From Domibacillus mangrovi (GTDB lineage: Bacteria > Bacillota > Bacilli > Bacillales > Domibacillaceae): a stretch of DNA of 64,000 nucleotides. The stretch lies in the NCBI RefSeq assembly GCF_001906925.1, contig NZ_MRWQ01000005.1, positions 372,001-436,000 of the forward strand, written 5' to 3'. The position numbers and the translations under genes were made by a program. Positions 34,482-42,931 of the stretch are shown here, piece after piece (position 1 is the first letter of the stretch; each line of letters begins with the position of its first letter). A model generated the notes under the pieces. It did not search any database, was not told the origin of the DNA, and saw nothing but the letters and a program-made list of their open reading frames with translations.

Positions 34482-35138
34482 ATGCAAAAAGAACAATTTG
34501 CGGTCATTGGGATGGGCCGATTCGGAACAAGTATTGCAAAAAAACTGCATGAAGCCGGCCAGGAAGTGATGGGTATTGATATAAACGCGGACGAAGTCGA
34601 AGATGCTGAATTATTTATTACGCACGGAGCTGTAGCCGATACGACTGAAAAAGCAACATTAAAATCCATCGGTATTAGCAATTTTGATTGTGTCATCGTC
34701 GCCATTGGAAGTAATATGCAGGCAAGTATTTTGACCGTATTGCTCTTAAATGAGTTGGGGATTAAAAAAATCATCGCCAAAGCACTGAACGAATTACACG
34801 GGCAAGTGTTAGAAAAAGTCGGAGCTGATTGGATCGTCTATCCGGATAAAGATATGGGCGAACGCGTTGCCCATCAGCTGTTATCACCTAATGTCTTAAA
34901 CTTTATCGAACTGTCAAATGAGTACAGCATAGAAGAAATAAAAATCCCGTCAAGCATGGGGGGGAAAAGCTTACAGGATCTTAGTATAAGAGCAACGTAT
35001 CATTTAAATGTAATTGCCGTCATGAGCCATGATGAAGTGACCATCTCCCCTACACCTGACCACATCATGAACGACGGTGATATTTTAATCGTGATCGGTA
35101 AAAAATCAGATCTATCGGCATTTTCCAATATAGAATAG
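34482..35138 (+). CDS. Ktr-type potassium channel regulatory subunit (RCK domain)
   Basis: The 218-residue cytoplasmic protein has an RCK_N Rossmann domain (FAVIGMGRFGTSIAKKLHEAG with the nucleotide-binding Gly motif, and GIDINADEVED with the adenine-ribose acid) and an RCK_C domain from about residue 140. It matches KtrA/KtrC, the gating ring that binds ATP/ADP and, in RCK_C, cyclic-di-AMP. It lies 150 nt after the channel gene with a hairpin between, so the pair may be co-transcribed with partial termination. Confidence 0.88.
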   Translation: MQKEQFAVIGMGRFGTSIAKKLHEAGQEVMGIDINADEVEDAELFITHGAVADTTEKATLKSIGISNFDCVIVAIGSNMQASILTVLLLNELGIKKIIAKALNELHGQVLEKVGADWIVYPDKDMGERVAHQLLSPNVLNFIELSNEYSIEEIKIPSSMGGKSLQDLSIRATYHLNVIAVMSHDEVTISPTPDHIMNDGDILIVIGKKSDLSAFSNIE

Positions 35139-35194
35139 ACCCGTTGCTCTGCTTATTATGGATTGTACAGGCTATTCATTTTACCATACATGAA

Positions 35195-35224
35195 AACACC
35201 ATTCCAAAAATCGAATGGTGTCAG
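35195..35224 (-). terminator. Terminator of the VCBS-like gene
   Basis: ACACCATTC / GAATGGTGT with an 8-nt loop, followed by TTTTC on the minus strand. Confidence 0.6.
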
Positions 35225-35239
35225 TAGAAGAACGTTCTA

Positions 35240-36739
35240 TTACATAGGATCTTTTAATCTTTCCGGAAGCCTCATTTTCATATTAGGTAAATCCAGTTTG
35301 ACCGTATTCAACTCTTCACCAAAGATCGCCACATGCTGGCGGTCTGGTGCAAATTCTCTGCCATTCCATTTAAGTACATTCTCCATATAGCCAAGTCCAT
35401 CGGCATTATATCGGCCAGCGATGTTTTGAAATGTGTTCAGTTCATACGTGCCATCCCTGTCAAAATCAACGGGATACAGTCCCGACAAAGGAGATACCCA
35501 GCCTTCGATTGGCTCTTTCAGTGTCCCATCCGCGTTATAAATCTCCGCTAAATAATCAGCACCTTTATACATGAGATCAATTGTATACTTCTTCTTGTTG
35601 AAGCTCGTCACAGTGGCCTTATAATGATCTTGATATGCCACATTATACGTATATTTTTCATTAAATGATTCAGAATCAAAGATTTGACGAATTTCCCCGT
35701 TTATAAACGAAAACACATAGGCATAAATCGTTCCGCCGCTTCCGCCTGTATTGATAATAATGAGAATATCCTCCACTTTGTCCCCTGTAAATTCACCAAG
35801 AAAAATAGTCGGATTATAGCCAGCATTTTCTTTCAGTTCAATCTTTTCATACTGATTGCTTCTTCCATCTCGTACGACAAGAGTGATATTTTGCCAAAAT
35901 GGACTGTCCGGCGTTTGATCGGCTGTCAGATAGACCGTATCAATGGTTCCATCCCCGGTCACGTCTCCCCGCTTCACTTGAACGACCTTATTATTTTCCG
36001 CCTGCAGCTGACGCTTCATCTCAAGCAGCTTTTCTTTAGAAGGGTAAGGAGTCGATGAGGACAGCGCTTTATGAATAGTCGTTAAAGCTTGATCGAACAA
36101 TTTTGCTTTCATTTGCGCATCAGCTAAATAGTACCAATAAACAGGAGAATCCATCTCTTGAAGTAAGGCTTTATAGTAATTCGCTACTTTCTTGAAGTAA
36201 TAAGGGTATACATCCGTTGCTTTAACGAGGCCGTTTGTGCACCAACGATAGATATCTATTTGATAGGCATTTCCTGTGTCATGATCCCAGAGGGCAATCT
36301 CATACGTGCCAGGACACTCATTCATATTTTCTACTGCCATTTTGCTGTAAACCTTTTTATTCGGCGTCAAATGCTGAAAGCCTTCTGGGGTCCACTGCAG
36401 TAAATCAAGCTCTGACCAAATGCCTGAAATTTTCCAGCCGATGAGCAATGTGTTAATCGTACAGTCTACAACAGGAGCAGCCAATAAATCCGTTATACTG
36501 TACCCGCTCCCTTTCATGTGAGCCACTTGGTACCACGTATGATCGTATTCTTTCAATATGATGATGTAATTTTCACCATGATCTTTATAAGCCCCTACCA
36601 GTTCTAGGCAATGATCCCCATCTAAGTCAGCTAGCAAGAGCGCAGGACGTTTTTCTGGCTGCTGTAGCTCCAGAATTTCAGCTCCTCTAGGTAAAAATGC
36701 CTTTAAAAGAAGTACATAGTCCGTCAACATTTTCTCCAT
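35240..36739 (-). CDS. VCBS/FG-GAP-like repeat protein of unknown function
   Basis: The 499-residue protein has several Asp-rich Ca-binding-like loops typical of VCBS/FG-GAP beta-propeller blades: LLADLDGDHCLELVG near residue 33, VKRGDVTGDGTIDTVYL near 258, LGEFTGDKVEDILII near 310, and PVDFDRDGTYEL near 435. No signal peptide is visible, which is odd for this class. GAGGTG precedes the ATG at 36739. Similar proteins are common in Bacillus and unstudied. Confidence 0.75.
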   Translation of the reverse strand: MEKMLTDYVLLLKAFLPRGAEILELQQPEKRPALLLADLDGDHCLELVGAYKDHGENYIIILKEYDHTWYQVAHMKGSGYSITDLLAAPVVDCTINTLLIGWKISGIWSELDLLQWTPEGFQHLTPNKKVYSKMAVENMNECPGTYEIALWDHDTGNAYQIDIYRWCTNGLVKATDVYPYYFKKVANYYKALLQEMDSPVYWYYLADAQMKAKLFDQALTTIHKALSSSTPYPSKEKLLEMKRQLQAENNKVVQVKRGDVTGDGTIDTVYLTADQTPDSPFWQNITLVVRDGRSNQYEKIELKENAGYNPTIFLGEFTGDKVEDILIIINTGGSGGTIYAYVFSFINGEIRQIFDSESFNEKYTYNVAYQDHYKATVTSFNKKKYTIDLMYKGADYLAEIYNADGTLKEPIEGWVSPLSGLYPVDFDRDGTYELNTFQNIAGRYNADGLGYMENVLKWNGREFAPDRQHVAIFGEELNTVKLDLPNMKMRLPERLKDPM

Positions 36740-36816
36740 ATCGCACACCTCGCCTGCATATATTCTCCATAACTAATATATGCAGAGTGCACCTATTTGG
36801 ATAGTGTGATGAAATA

Positions 36817-36908
36817 AGATGAAACTTCATTCATTGGGATATTCTTCATACTCACTGAATAAAAGAGAACTCAGGTATAGAATGCCTCGTCCTACGACAA
36901 TACCTGAG
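36817..36908. repeat. Palindromic repeat, copy 1
   Basis: The unit GATGAAACTTCATTCATTGG to AATACCTGAG is a degenerate version of the adjacent copy 2: the CTCAGGTAT...ATACCTGAG stem is kept while the inner hairpin and the ATTCA...TGAAT stem have mismatches. The two copies are in direct orientation. Confidence 0.75.
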
Positions 36909-37140
36909 ATAAAGTGAAACTTCATTCAGTGGGGGTTTTCTTCATCCCCCACTGAATAAAAAGGAACTCAGGTAAAGAGCGCCGCGTCCTGCGGCAATAC
37001 CTGAGTGACCGGCTTCGGCCGGCCCGAACTAATCGGGCTTTTACGGGTAGTGGATCCCCCGCTTATCCTTCTTTTCTTTTCGATGTCTTGAAGCGGGGGT
37101 CTTACTGCCCGTTAATGCGGGATAAAGTGAACCTTTATTC
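36907..37140. repeat. Palindrome-rich element, copy 2 with extra hairpins
   Basis: It starts and ends with a direct repeat, GATAAAGTGAAACTTCATT (36908-36926) and GATAAAGTGAACCTTTATT (37121-37139). Between them are consecutive stems: ATTCAGTGGGGG/CCCCCACTGAAT, CTCAGGTA...TACCTGAG with inner GCCGC/GCGGC, CCGGC-TTCG-GCCGG, CCCGA/TCGGG, CCCCCGCTT/AAGCGGGGG and CCCG/CGGG. It is clearly GC-richer than its surroundings. A shorter relative occurs near 48.7 kb. It overlaps the last codons of the next gene at 37135. Confidence 0.8.
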
Positions 37141-37413
37141 TTTTACCCATTCACGCAATTTGGTTTTAGAGAAATACACTTGTCCATTTAATTTAAAGTG
37201 AGGAATATCAGGGTGTTCGTGAATTAACATTCTCGCTTCTTCTTTCGTTATGCCCAAAAAATGATGCACGCTGCTCTCCGTCAACAATTCACGTTGATCA
37301 TTTTTTTTAAAATAATCAAAGAAGCTTTTTTCCGTTGGATTTTGGTAATTTCGTAATCCATCACAGATAAAATACCCAGCTATTGCAAGTCCAACACCTA
37401 TGAACAAATCCAT
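37135..37413 (-). CDS. Membrane-anchored HTH (excisionase-like) protein
   Basis: The 92-residue protein starts with a hydrophobic segment (MDLFIGVGLAIAGYFICDGL). Its second half, LTESSVHHFLGITKEEARMLIHEHPDIPHFKLNGQVYFSKTKLREWV in outline, looks like a MerR/excisionase-type winged HTH in which a short recognition helix is followed by a beta-hairpin. A membrane span on such a domain is unusual. Its stop codon lies within the edge of a repeat element. No target is known. Confidence 0.68.
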   Translation of the reverse strand: MDLFIGVGLAIAGYFICDGLRNYQNPTEKSFFDYFKKNDQRELLTESSVHHFLGITKEEARMLIHEHPDIPHFKLNGQVYFSKTKLREWVKE

Positions 37414-37555
37414 CTGCTCCCCTCCTTTTTTTCATCATGCTTGTCCATCATATATATGTACCCCGTGACTCCAAATTCCTCTAATATCCGGTAAAAGCAA
37501 AAAACTCTGTCCATTAAGACAGAACCAATTGCTTATTCAAAACTGTTGTAAATAT

Positions 37556-37592
37556 AGAAAAGCCGCTCGCAGTAAACACAAGCAGCTTTTCT
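37556..37592 (-). terminator. desR terminator
   Basis: GAAAAGCTGCTTG and GCGAGCGGCTTTTC form an imperfect stem just past the desR stop on the minus strand. Confidence 0.65.
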
Positions 37593-37595
37593 TAT

Positions 37596-38195
37596 TTACT
37601 TAAACCATCCTTTTTCTTTCGATTGCGAGATGGCTTCGATTCTATTTTTCACTTCGAGCTTATCAAAGATAGTCGAAATATAGTTTCGTACCGTACCATT
37701 TTTAATATGAAGTTCCTCAGCAATTTGTTTTGTGTTTTTCCCATCAGCTACAAGCTCTAGTACATCCTTTTCCCTTTCCGTCAGCGGGTTTTCTTCACTA
37801 TAAAAATCGTCCATCAATTCAGGCGCATATACGCGTCTTCCAGCCATAATGCTACGAATAGAGCTGGCGAGTTCTTCACTCGGGCTGTCTTTTAACAAAT
37901 AGCCGCCCACTTTCGCTTTGATCGCACGCTGGAAATAGCCTGTACGGGCAAATGTTGTTAAAATGATCACTTTGCAGCCGCAGTCTTTTAACTCCTCTGC
38001 AGCTTCTAATCCTGTCTTCAATGGCATTTCAATATCCATAATACACACATCCGGTTGTAACGTCTGAACGAGTGCTACCGCTTCTTCCCCATTTGCTGCT
38101 TGACCGACTACTTCCATATCGTCTTCTAAACTGAGCAGCGATCCTAATGCCCCGAGCAGCATCCGCTGATCTTCGGCAATGACAATTCTTATCAT
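37596..38195 (-). CDS. desR: Response regulator DesR
   Basis: The 199-residue NarL/LuxR-type regulator has a receiver (IVIAEDQRMLLGALGSLL, phospho-Asp in DVCIMDIEMPLKTG) and a HTH_LuxR domain (NPLTEREKDVLELVADGKNT, GTVRNYISTIFDKL). It overlaps desK by ATGA and lies downstream of a fatty acid desaturase gene. This is the B. subtilis des-desK-desR arrangement in which DesR~P switches on desaturase expression after a temperature drop. Confidence 0.9.
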   Translation of the reverse strand: MIRIVIAEDQRMLLGALGSLLSLEDDMEVVGQAANGEEAVALVQTLQPDVCIMDIEMPLKTGLEAAEELKDCGCKVIILTTFARTGYFQRAIKAKVGGYLLKDSPSEELASSIRSIMAGRRVYAPELMDDFYSEENPLTEREKDVLELVADGKNTKQIAEELHIKNGTVRNYISTIFDKLEVKNRIEAISQSKEKGWFK

Positions 38196-39325
38196 TCATA
38201 TTCCTCCTCATCACGCTGTTTCACGTCATTTGGCACATTCATAATAATCATCGTTCCACTATCTGATCGAATATCTAGACTGCCATTTACAAATTCCAGC
38301 CGCTCTCTCATTCCAAGAAGGCCGCTTCCTTTTCCAATATCTTGCCGGGCCATGCCAATACCATCATCTTTTATTGTTAATCGCAGCCCGGTTTTCGTCT
38401 GTTTGATGCTAATATGACAAGAAAAAGCCTGGCTATGCTTGACAATATTGGTCACGGCTTCTTTCATGCACATACTAATAATATTTTCAACAAAAAGCGA
38501 TACGTTGTTCAATTTAAATTCTTTTTCACCCGTATATTCGATTTGTGCTGCTTTTAACAGTTGTTGAACGAGTATAATTTCGTCGTTGATCCGAATACCC
38601 CGCATGGATGAAACTAAATTCCGCACTTCATTTAATGCCGTTCTGGCGGTTTGCTGCACATCGATTAATTCCTCTTTTGCCTTTTCCGGATCTTTATAAA
38701 TAAGCTTTCTCGCAAGGTCACTTTTCAAGCCGATGAGAGACAGTCTTTGTCCAAGCGTGTCGTGAAGATCACGGGCAATGCGCTGCCGCTCTTCTTGTTT
38801 GACCAATTCAGAAATTCGATTGTTCGCCATTTGCAGTTCCGCTTCAAGCTTGTCCTGTTTTTTTCGATTATATAGATTAAATGGCAGTAATATGACACTA
38901 ATAAAGACAATTACGATGAGCGGCAGCTGCTGAATAAAGAATGGATCTTTCAGAACAAAATTGTAATTGATCGAAAAAGATGTGCCAACTAAATGAATGA
39001 CATAAGCTGTAATAAAAGCCGCTCTCTTTTTTATATGGCCGTTATAGTACGCAATATAAAAGGCAAAATAGATAAACTGAAAGAGGATCGTCATGATGAT
39101 GGATATACCTACTAAAATACAGATCCATACATAAACAGGCCAATTTTTAGATAGAAACGCGAACCGAAAGCTCACATAAAAGAGAACCGTCAGTGTGATC
39201 CCAAAGATAATTTCCTTCGTCGAGGAAGATTGGAATATAAAATAAAAAGGCAAAAAACTTAAAATACTCCATATATATGGAGACATACCCGAACTTTTTT
39301 GAAAGACTGTCGTTCGTTTTTTCAT
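38192..39325 (-). CDS. desK: Thermosensor histidine kinase DesK
   Basis: The 377-residue protein has five or so N-terminal membrane spans (residues 15-155), a coiled linker (LEAELQMANNRISELVKQEE), a HisKA_3 motif ERQRIARDLHDTLGQRLSLI with the phospho-His near residue 185, and a HATPase domain. DesK measures membrane thickness and order, switching between kinase and phosphatase. GAGG precedes the ATG by 7 nt. It is 121 nt from des, with a terminator between, so it may have its own promoter. Confidence 0.9.
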   Translation of the reverse strand: MKKRTTVFQKSSGMSPYIWSILSFLPFYFIFQSSSTKEIIFGITLTVLFYVSFRFAFLSKNWPVYVWICILVGISIIMTILFQFIYFAFYIAYYNGHIKKRAAFITAYVIHLVGTSFSINYNFVLKDPFFIQQLPLIVIVFISVILLPFNLYNRKKQDKLEAELQMANNRISELVKQEERQRIARDLHDTLGQRLSLIGLKSDLARKLIYKDPEKAKEELIDVQQTARTALNEVRNLVSSMRGIRINDEIILVQQLLKAAQIEYTGEKEFKLNNVSLFVENIISMCMKEAVTNIVKHSQAFSCHISIKQTKTGLRLTIKDDGIGMARQDIGKGSGLLGMRERLEFVNGSLDIRSDSGTMIIMNVPNDVKQRDEEEYE

Positions 39326-39389
39326 CCGTATTCCTCATCTTTCTGGTACTTGCTTCTTATTTTAGCACATATCTACCACTTTTTTGTAA

Positions 39390-39426
39390 AAAAAAACATG
39401 TTCCCGTTAATACGGAAACATGGCCT
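39390..39426 (-). terminator. des terminator
   Basis: CATGTTTCCG / CGGGAACATG with a TATTAA loop, followed by eight T on the minus strand. Confidence 0.85.
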
Positions 39427-39446
39427 TGCATGTGCGTTTGTACGAT

Positions 39447-40472
39447 TTAGTCACTAATGACGGTATTCTTTGACAATTTAACAGATTGATTTGCATCTTT
39501 AAATGTAACAAATTTATTCTTTTGCTCATCCCACAAACGGAATTTTACAGACTGAATACTCGTCCAGAGGGTGATGGTCGGTACATTTTGCAACGGATCC
39601 GCGTTGTTGTGTGCCGCTTCTAATTGATAATTCGGTACACGCGGGCTTAAATGATGTACGTGGTGAAAGCCGATATTTCCTGTAATCCACTGCAACGGTT
39701 TTGGAAGCTTGTAGAAAGAGCTTCCTTCCACGGCTGCTTGAACAAAATTCCAATTTTCATCTTCTTCAAAATAAGAATCTTCGAACGTGTGCTGTACATA
39801 AAAGAGCCAAACACCCATCGAACCAGCAATCCAGAACATTGGACCATGTACAAGCAAGAATGACTGCCAGCCAATTGTCCAGCAAAGCAATGCCGCACTT
39901 CCCAAAATCAACATGTTCGTAAGATACGTATTCATACGCTCTTTCTTTTTTGCTCCTTTTACGTTAAAACGATTCGTAATAAGAAATACCCAAATAGGTC
40001 CAATGACAAACATAACGATTGGATTCCGATAGAGGCGGTACGCAATACGTGTTTTTAATGGGGCAGTTACATATTCTTCAACCGTCATCATCCACATGTC
40101 ACCGGTTCCCCGTTTATCCAAATTACTGCTTGTTGCGTGATGGATATTATGGCTGTGTGCCCATTGATCATAAGGGAAAAGCGTTAAAACACCCGTAAGC
40201 GTTCCGACAATGCGATTCAATTTTCTATTTTTAAAGAACGAGTGATGGCAGCAGTCATGAAAAATAATGAATATCCGCGTAATAAATCCTGCGCCAATAA
40301 CCGATAACCCTAACGTAAGGTAGTAGGAAATGGACAAGCTTTGATACGCTAAGTACCAGATAACGACAAATGGTACAATCGTGTTAATGAGCTGCCATAC
40401 ACTTGCTTTCGTATTTGATTTTTCGTATGGAGCAACTTGTTTTCGTAAAACTATTGCTTTTTCTTTGCTCAT
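39447..40472 (-). CDS. des: Phospholipid acyl desaturase Des
   Basis: The 341-residue membrane protein inserts a double bond into phospholipid acyl chains at low temperature. The three His boxes of membrane desaturases are visible: HDCCHHSFF near residue 74, HSHNIHHATS near 108, and GFHHVHHLSP near 277. Membrane spans surround them. The upstream region has a possible DesR operator and a promoter with good -10 and poor -35 (see 40510-40575), as expected for an activator-dependent gene. Confidence 0.92.
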   Translation of the reverse strand: MSKEKAIVLRKQVAPYEKSNTKASVWQLINTIVPFVVIWYLAYQSLSISYYLTLGLSVIGAGFITRIFIIFHDCCHHSFFKNRKLNRIVGTLTGVLTLFPYDQWAHSHNIHHATSSNLDKRGTGDMWMMTVEEYVTAPLKTRIAYRLYRNPIVMFVIGPIWVFLITNRFNVKGAKKKERMNTYLTNMLILGSAALLCWTIGWQSFLLVHGPMFWIAGSMGVWLFYVQHTFEDSYFEEDENWNFVQAAVEGSSFYKLPKPLQWITGNIGFHHVHHLSPRVPNYQLEAAHNNADPLQNVPTITLWTSIQSVKFRLWDEQKNKFVTFKDANQSVKLSKNTVISD

Positions 40473-40509
40473 ATTGTTGTGTTCCCTCCGCTAATTGATG
40501 ATATGCCTT

Positions 40510-40575
40510 ATTATAACGGAGGAATTTTCACTTGTGCAGTAGCACCCGTCATGCTTTAAATATGACAAGTGTCAT
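40510..40575 (-). promoter_or_regulatory. des promoter with candidate DesR operator
   Basis: On the minus strand TATAAT (40510-40515) is preceded 17 nt upstream by a weak -35, TGCACA. Upstream lies ATGACA-CT-TGTCAT (40562-40575), an inverted repeat with a further GTCAT/ATGAC half-site pair beside it. DesR of B. subtilis binds such a region at about -30 to -75 of des. The match is by layout and half-site. Confidence 0.55.
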
Positions 40576-40642
40576 GGATAAATGATGTACTATACAATTC
40601 GATTTTATTCATTAAAAATCAGACCACGTTCGATTTGAACAC

Positions 40643-41521
40643 TTATCTAAATCTCATTCCATACTCCGCTTGAAATGTTTCACCTACCTCAAGCTTATTA
40701 ATACCGAATTTGTCCTTTAATTCCCCCGATGTCTCGTTTGTATCGGCAACACCGTACCACGGCTCAATACAAATAAACGGAGCAATTGTGCCGTCTGCCT
40801 CATTGTAGTTAGACCAAATCCCCACGAATGGAAATCCTTTTAGCGTGACGTCGATTCCATTGCTTGTCGTTGTCGATTCAAGCGTGACATAATCAATGTT
40901 ACTGTAAATAGATGCATCATTTGCAAATAGGGACGGGGTTAATGAAAATGATTGAACGCCGTCAGCTGAGCCTTTTTCTTTAATAAGTGAATCTGTTAGT
41001 TCATATTCCATTGCTTTCTTATTTTCAGCAGGAATCACTTTTACTTTGTAATCCTCGACTGTTTCATTTTCCAATAGTGGGATTCGAAACGCCGGATGCG
41101 CACCGATCGAGAAATACATCGTTTCTTTGTTTTCATTCATTATTTCCCAGCGGACGATAAGGGATGCCTCACTTAGTATATAGTGAATGATTGCCTTGAA
41201 TTCGTACGGGTATATATCAGTGAATAGACCATCCGATTCAAATTGAAAAGAAGCGCTGCTCGCTGTTTGCTCGGCAATCTCAAAGTTGACATCACGCAGA
41301 AAACCATGTTGGGACATCGAATAGGGCTCCCCGTTCACTACGTACTGATCTCCTTTTAAACGTCCTACAATAGGAAACAAGACAGGAGATACACGTCCCC
41401 AATATGCACTGTCACCTGTCCACATATAATCTAACTCGTTTTTTTTATGGTACACCTCTCGTACTTCGGCTCCTTCTGTTCGAATGCTTACTTTTAACCA
41501 ATCATTTTCAATCGTAATCAT
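40643..41521 (-). CDS. Aldose 1-epimerase family protein
   Basis: The 292-residue protein matches the galactose mutarotase-like beta-sandwich family (LacX type). GRVSPVLFPIVGRLKGDQY and MSQHGFLRDVNFE give the first His; FSIGAHPAFRIPL holds the second. FICIEPWYGVAD carries the catalytic Glu. It should interconvert sugar anomers, with unknown preferred sugar. It is a single gene divergent from nothing obvious, next to des. Confidence 0.85.
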   Translation of the reverse strand: MITIENDWLKVSIRTEGAEVREVYHKKNELDYMWTGDSAYWGRVSPVLFPIVGRLKGDQYVVNGEPYSMSQHGFLRDVNFEIAEQTASSASFQFESDGLFTDIYPYEFKAIIHYILSEASLIVRWEIMNENKETMYFSIGAHPAFRIPLLENETVEDYKVKVIPAENKKAMEYELTDSLIKEKGSADGVQSFSLTPSLFANDASIYSNIDYVTLESTTTSNGIDVTLKGFPFVGIWSNYNEADGTIAPFICIEPWYGVADTNETSGELKDKFGINKLEVGETFQAEYGMRFR

Positions 41522-41607
41522 TGTTTCGTACTCCTCATCTTTATAAAATTTCTCCTTCTTATTATGACGGATATAGGAGGAAAAACAATCCTCTTATCCT
41601 TTAAAAA

Positions 41608-41640
41608 ACACAAAAAAATTCAACATTATTTCTGCTGAAT
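41608..41640 (-). terminator. Terminator of the HEPN-like gene
   Basis: ATTCA / TGAAT with a 17-nt loop, followed by TTTTTTT on the minus strand. Confidence 0.6.
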
Positions 41641-41645
41641 CCCCC

Positions 41646-42155
41646 TTACCCATTTTCCAATTCTTTCAAATTGATCACCTGAAAGGATGGATTTTCACAC
41701 TTCTTGATTCCCGCTGCTTTTACATTTAACATAGTACGGAGTCCAGCGATGACTGTTTTTAGATCTGTTACAGAAGTGCTTTTATTCTCTGTAATGATAT
41801 CTTCTACAAGTCGTTCGAGCCCTTCTATTTCCCCTAATTGACTTTTTAGCTTCATAATTTCTTGATGACTAATGTTATATTTCAGCCGGTGAGCATATTT
41901 ATTTCGCAGTTCATTAAATTCAAGAAGCATTTCGCATTGGTTTTGCTCAATCAAGTTAAAGGCAAACGCTATTTCCGTTTTAGTCCGAAATCGTTCTTTA
42001 TACAGTTCTAATATATTTGGATTTGGGATAAAACCTTCGAGCAATTTGTTTAATTCATGTTCAATATAAAGATGGCCTCTTAAAATTAAATACAATTTGT
42101 CATTTTGATCATCCAAGTCGTCTATAAAGGACTCTCTATCTGATTTTGATTTCAT
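41646..42155 (-). CDS. HEPN/MtlR-like protein of unknown function
   Basis: The 169-residue all-helical protein begins with a charged helix and has YLILRGHLYIEHELNKLLEG near residue 25 and MLLEFNELRNKYAH near 85. The R-N-K-Y-A-H motif is the R-x4-H type motif of HEPN domains. MtlR-like repressors and HEPN ribonucleases share this fold. There is no neighbouring MNT nucleotidyltransferase, so a toxin-antitoxin pair is not evident. Start ATG with AAGGAG upstream. Confidence 0.65.
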   Translation of the reverse strand: MKSKSDRESFIDDLDDQNDKLYLILRGHLYIEHELNKLLEGFIPNPNILELYKERFRTKTEIAFAFNLIEQNQCEMLLEFNELRNKYAHRLKYNISHQEIMKLKSQLGEIEGLERLVEDIITENKSTSVTDLKTVIAGLRTMLNVKAAGIKKCENPSFQVINLKELENG

Positions 42156-42193
42156 GTGCTCACTCCTTATCTTTTACCTTTAATTGGAATATC

Positions 42194-42230
42194 GAAAAAG
42201 ACGAGCAATTTAAACTCGTCTTCTTTTCAT
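42194..42230. terminator. Bidirectional terminator
   Basis: AAGACGAG / CTCGTCTT with a 10-nt loop and T-rich tails, between the small charged protein gene and the HEPN-like gene. Confidence 0.65.
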
Positions 42231-42239
42231 AGTAAGCAT

Positions 42240-42383
42240 TTACTCAAAGTCGTCAGGGTTTTTATCTTCTTTTCCGGATTTTTTTTGATCTCGAGCTCGT
42301 TGTGGCTCAATATCTTGTCCCTTTTCTTTTTTTTCCTTTTGCTCGATTGAGTCACTATATTTTATTTTTTTTTCTTCTGGCAT
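42240..42383 (-). CDS. Small highly charged protein (47 aa)
   Basis: From an ATG with GGAGGG at 7 nt, the frame reads MPEEKKIKYSDSIEQKEKKE and ends KEDKNPDDFE. It is almost entirely Lys/Glu/Asp/Gln, so likely disordered. It has a good ribosome binding site and a terminator follows. I know no family. It is too short for default gene callers at some thresholds. Confidence 0.55.
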   Translation of the reverse strand: MPEEKKIKYSDSIEQKEKKEKGQDIEPQRARDQKKSGKEDKNPDDFE

Positions 42384-42485
42384 GATACTTCCCTCCATCC
42401 ACAAAAGTTAGCATATATTCATGTTTATCCCGTTTTATTAAATATAAACACGGCGTCTTGCCGTCGTTATTTCCTTTGTTTACAT

Positions 42486-42518
42486 ACAAACAGACCTGGA
42501 ACTCCAGGTCTGTTTTCG
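42486..42518. terminator. Terminator of the cold shock gene
   Basis: AAACAGACCTGG / CCAGGTCTGTTT with an AACT-containing loop lies just after the csp stop at 42528. Confidence 0.8.
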
Positions 42519-42527
42519 CATCGTTCA

Positions 42528-42728
42528 TTATGCCTTGCTTACATTTGTTGCTTGGGGGCCGCGTTGACCATCTTCAACTTCAAAAGTCACTGTCTGGCCT
42601 TCGTCTAATGATTTGTATCCTTCACCTTCAATAGCAGAGAAATGGACAAATACATCCTCTCCCCCTTCACGTTCGATAAACCCAAATCCTTTTTCACTGT
42701 TAAACCATTTCACTTTACCGCTTTCCAT
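42528..42728 (-). CDS. Cold shock protein, CspA family
   Basis: The 66-residue OB-fold protein has the RNA-binding motifs KGFGFIE and VFVHF, with [17 protein letters not shown] at the start and a [12 protein letters not shown] end. It binds single-stranded RNA/DNA as an RNA chaperone. It matches CspB/CspC/CspD of Bacillus, but which paralogue cannot be told. It has a strong ribosome binding site (AGGAGG) and divergent recA next to it. Confidence 0.93.
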   Translation of the reverse strand: MESGKVKWFNSEKGFGFIEREGGEDVFVHFSAIEGEGYKSLDEGQTVTFEVEDGQRGPQATNVSKA

Positions 42729-42896
42729 TTTGTTCCTCCTAGCATAAAAAATACTTCATAAGTCGCAATTTCAGATTGCTTATCTATTATCTCTGTTTAA
42801 CTGTTCTTTTATACATATTCAAACAAGTTCTTCGATTTCAATGAAAATAGGGGAAATATTTTCCAAATTTTAGATTATTTCCATGTATTTGTTCCT

Positions 42897-42925
42897 TTGA
42901 CAACAAACACACGTTTCTATATAAT
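42897..42925 (+). promoter_or_regulatory. Consensus sigma-A promoter of recA
   Basis: TTGACA (42897-42902) and TATAAT (42920-42925) are both perfect and separated by exactly 17 nt. The start site would be near 42932. Confidence 0.85.
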
Positions 42926-42931
42926 GAATAT

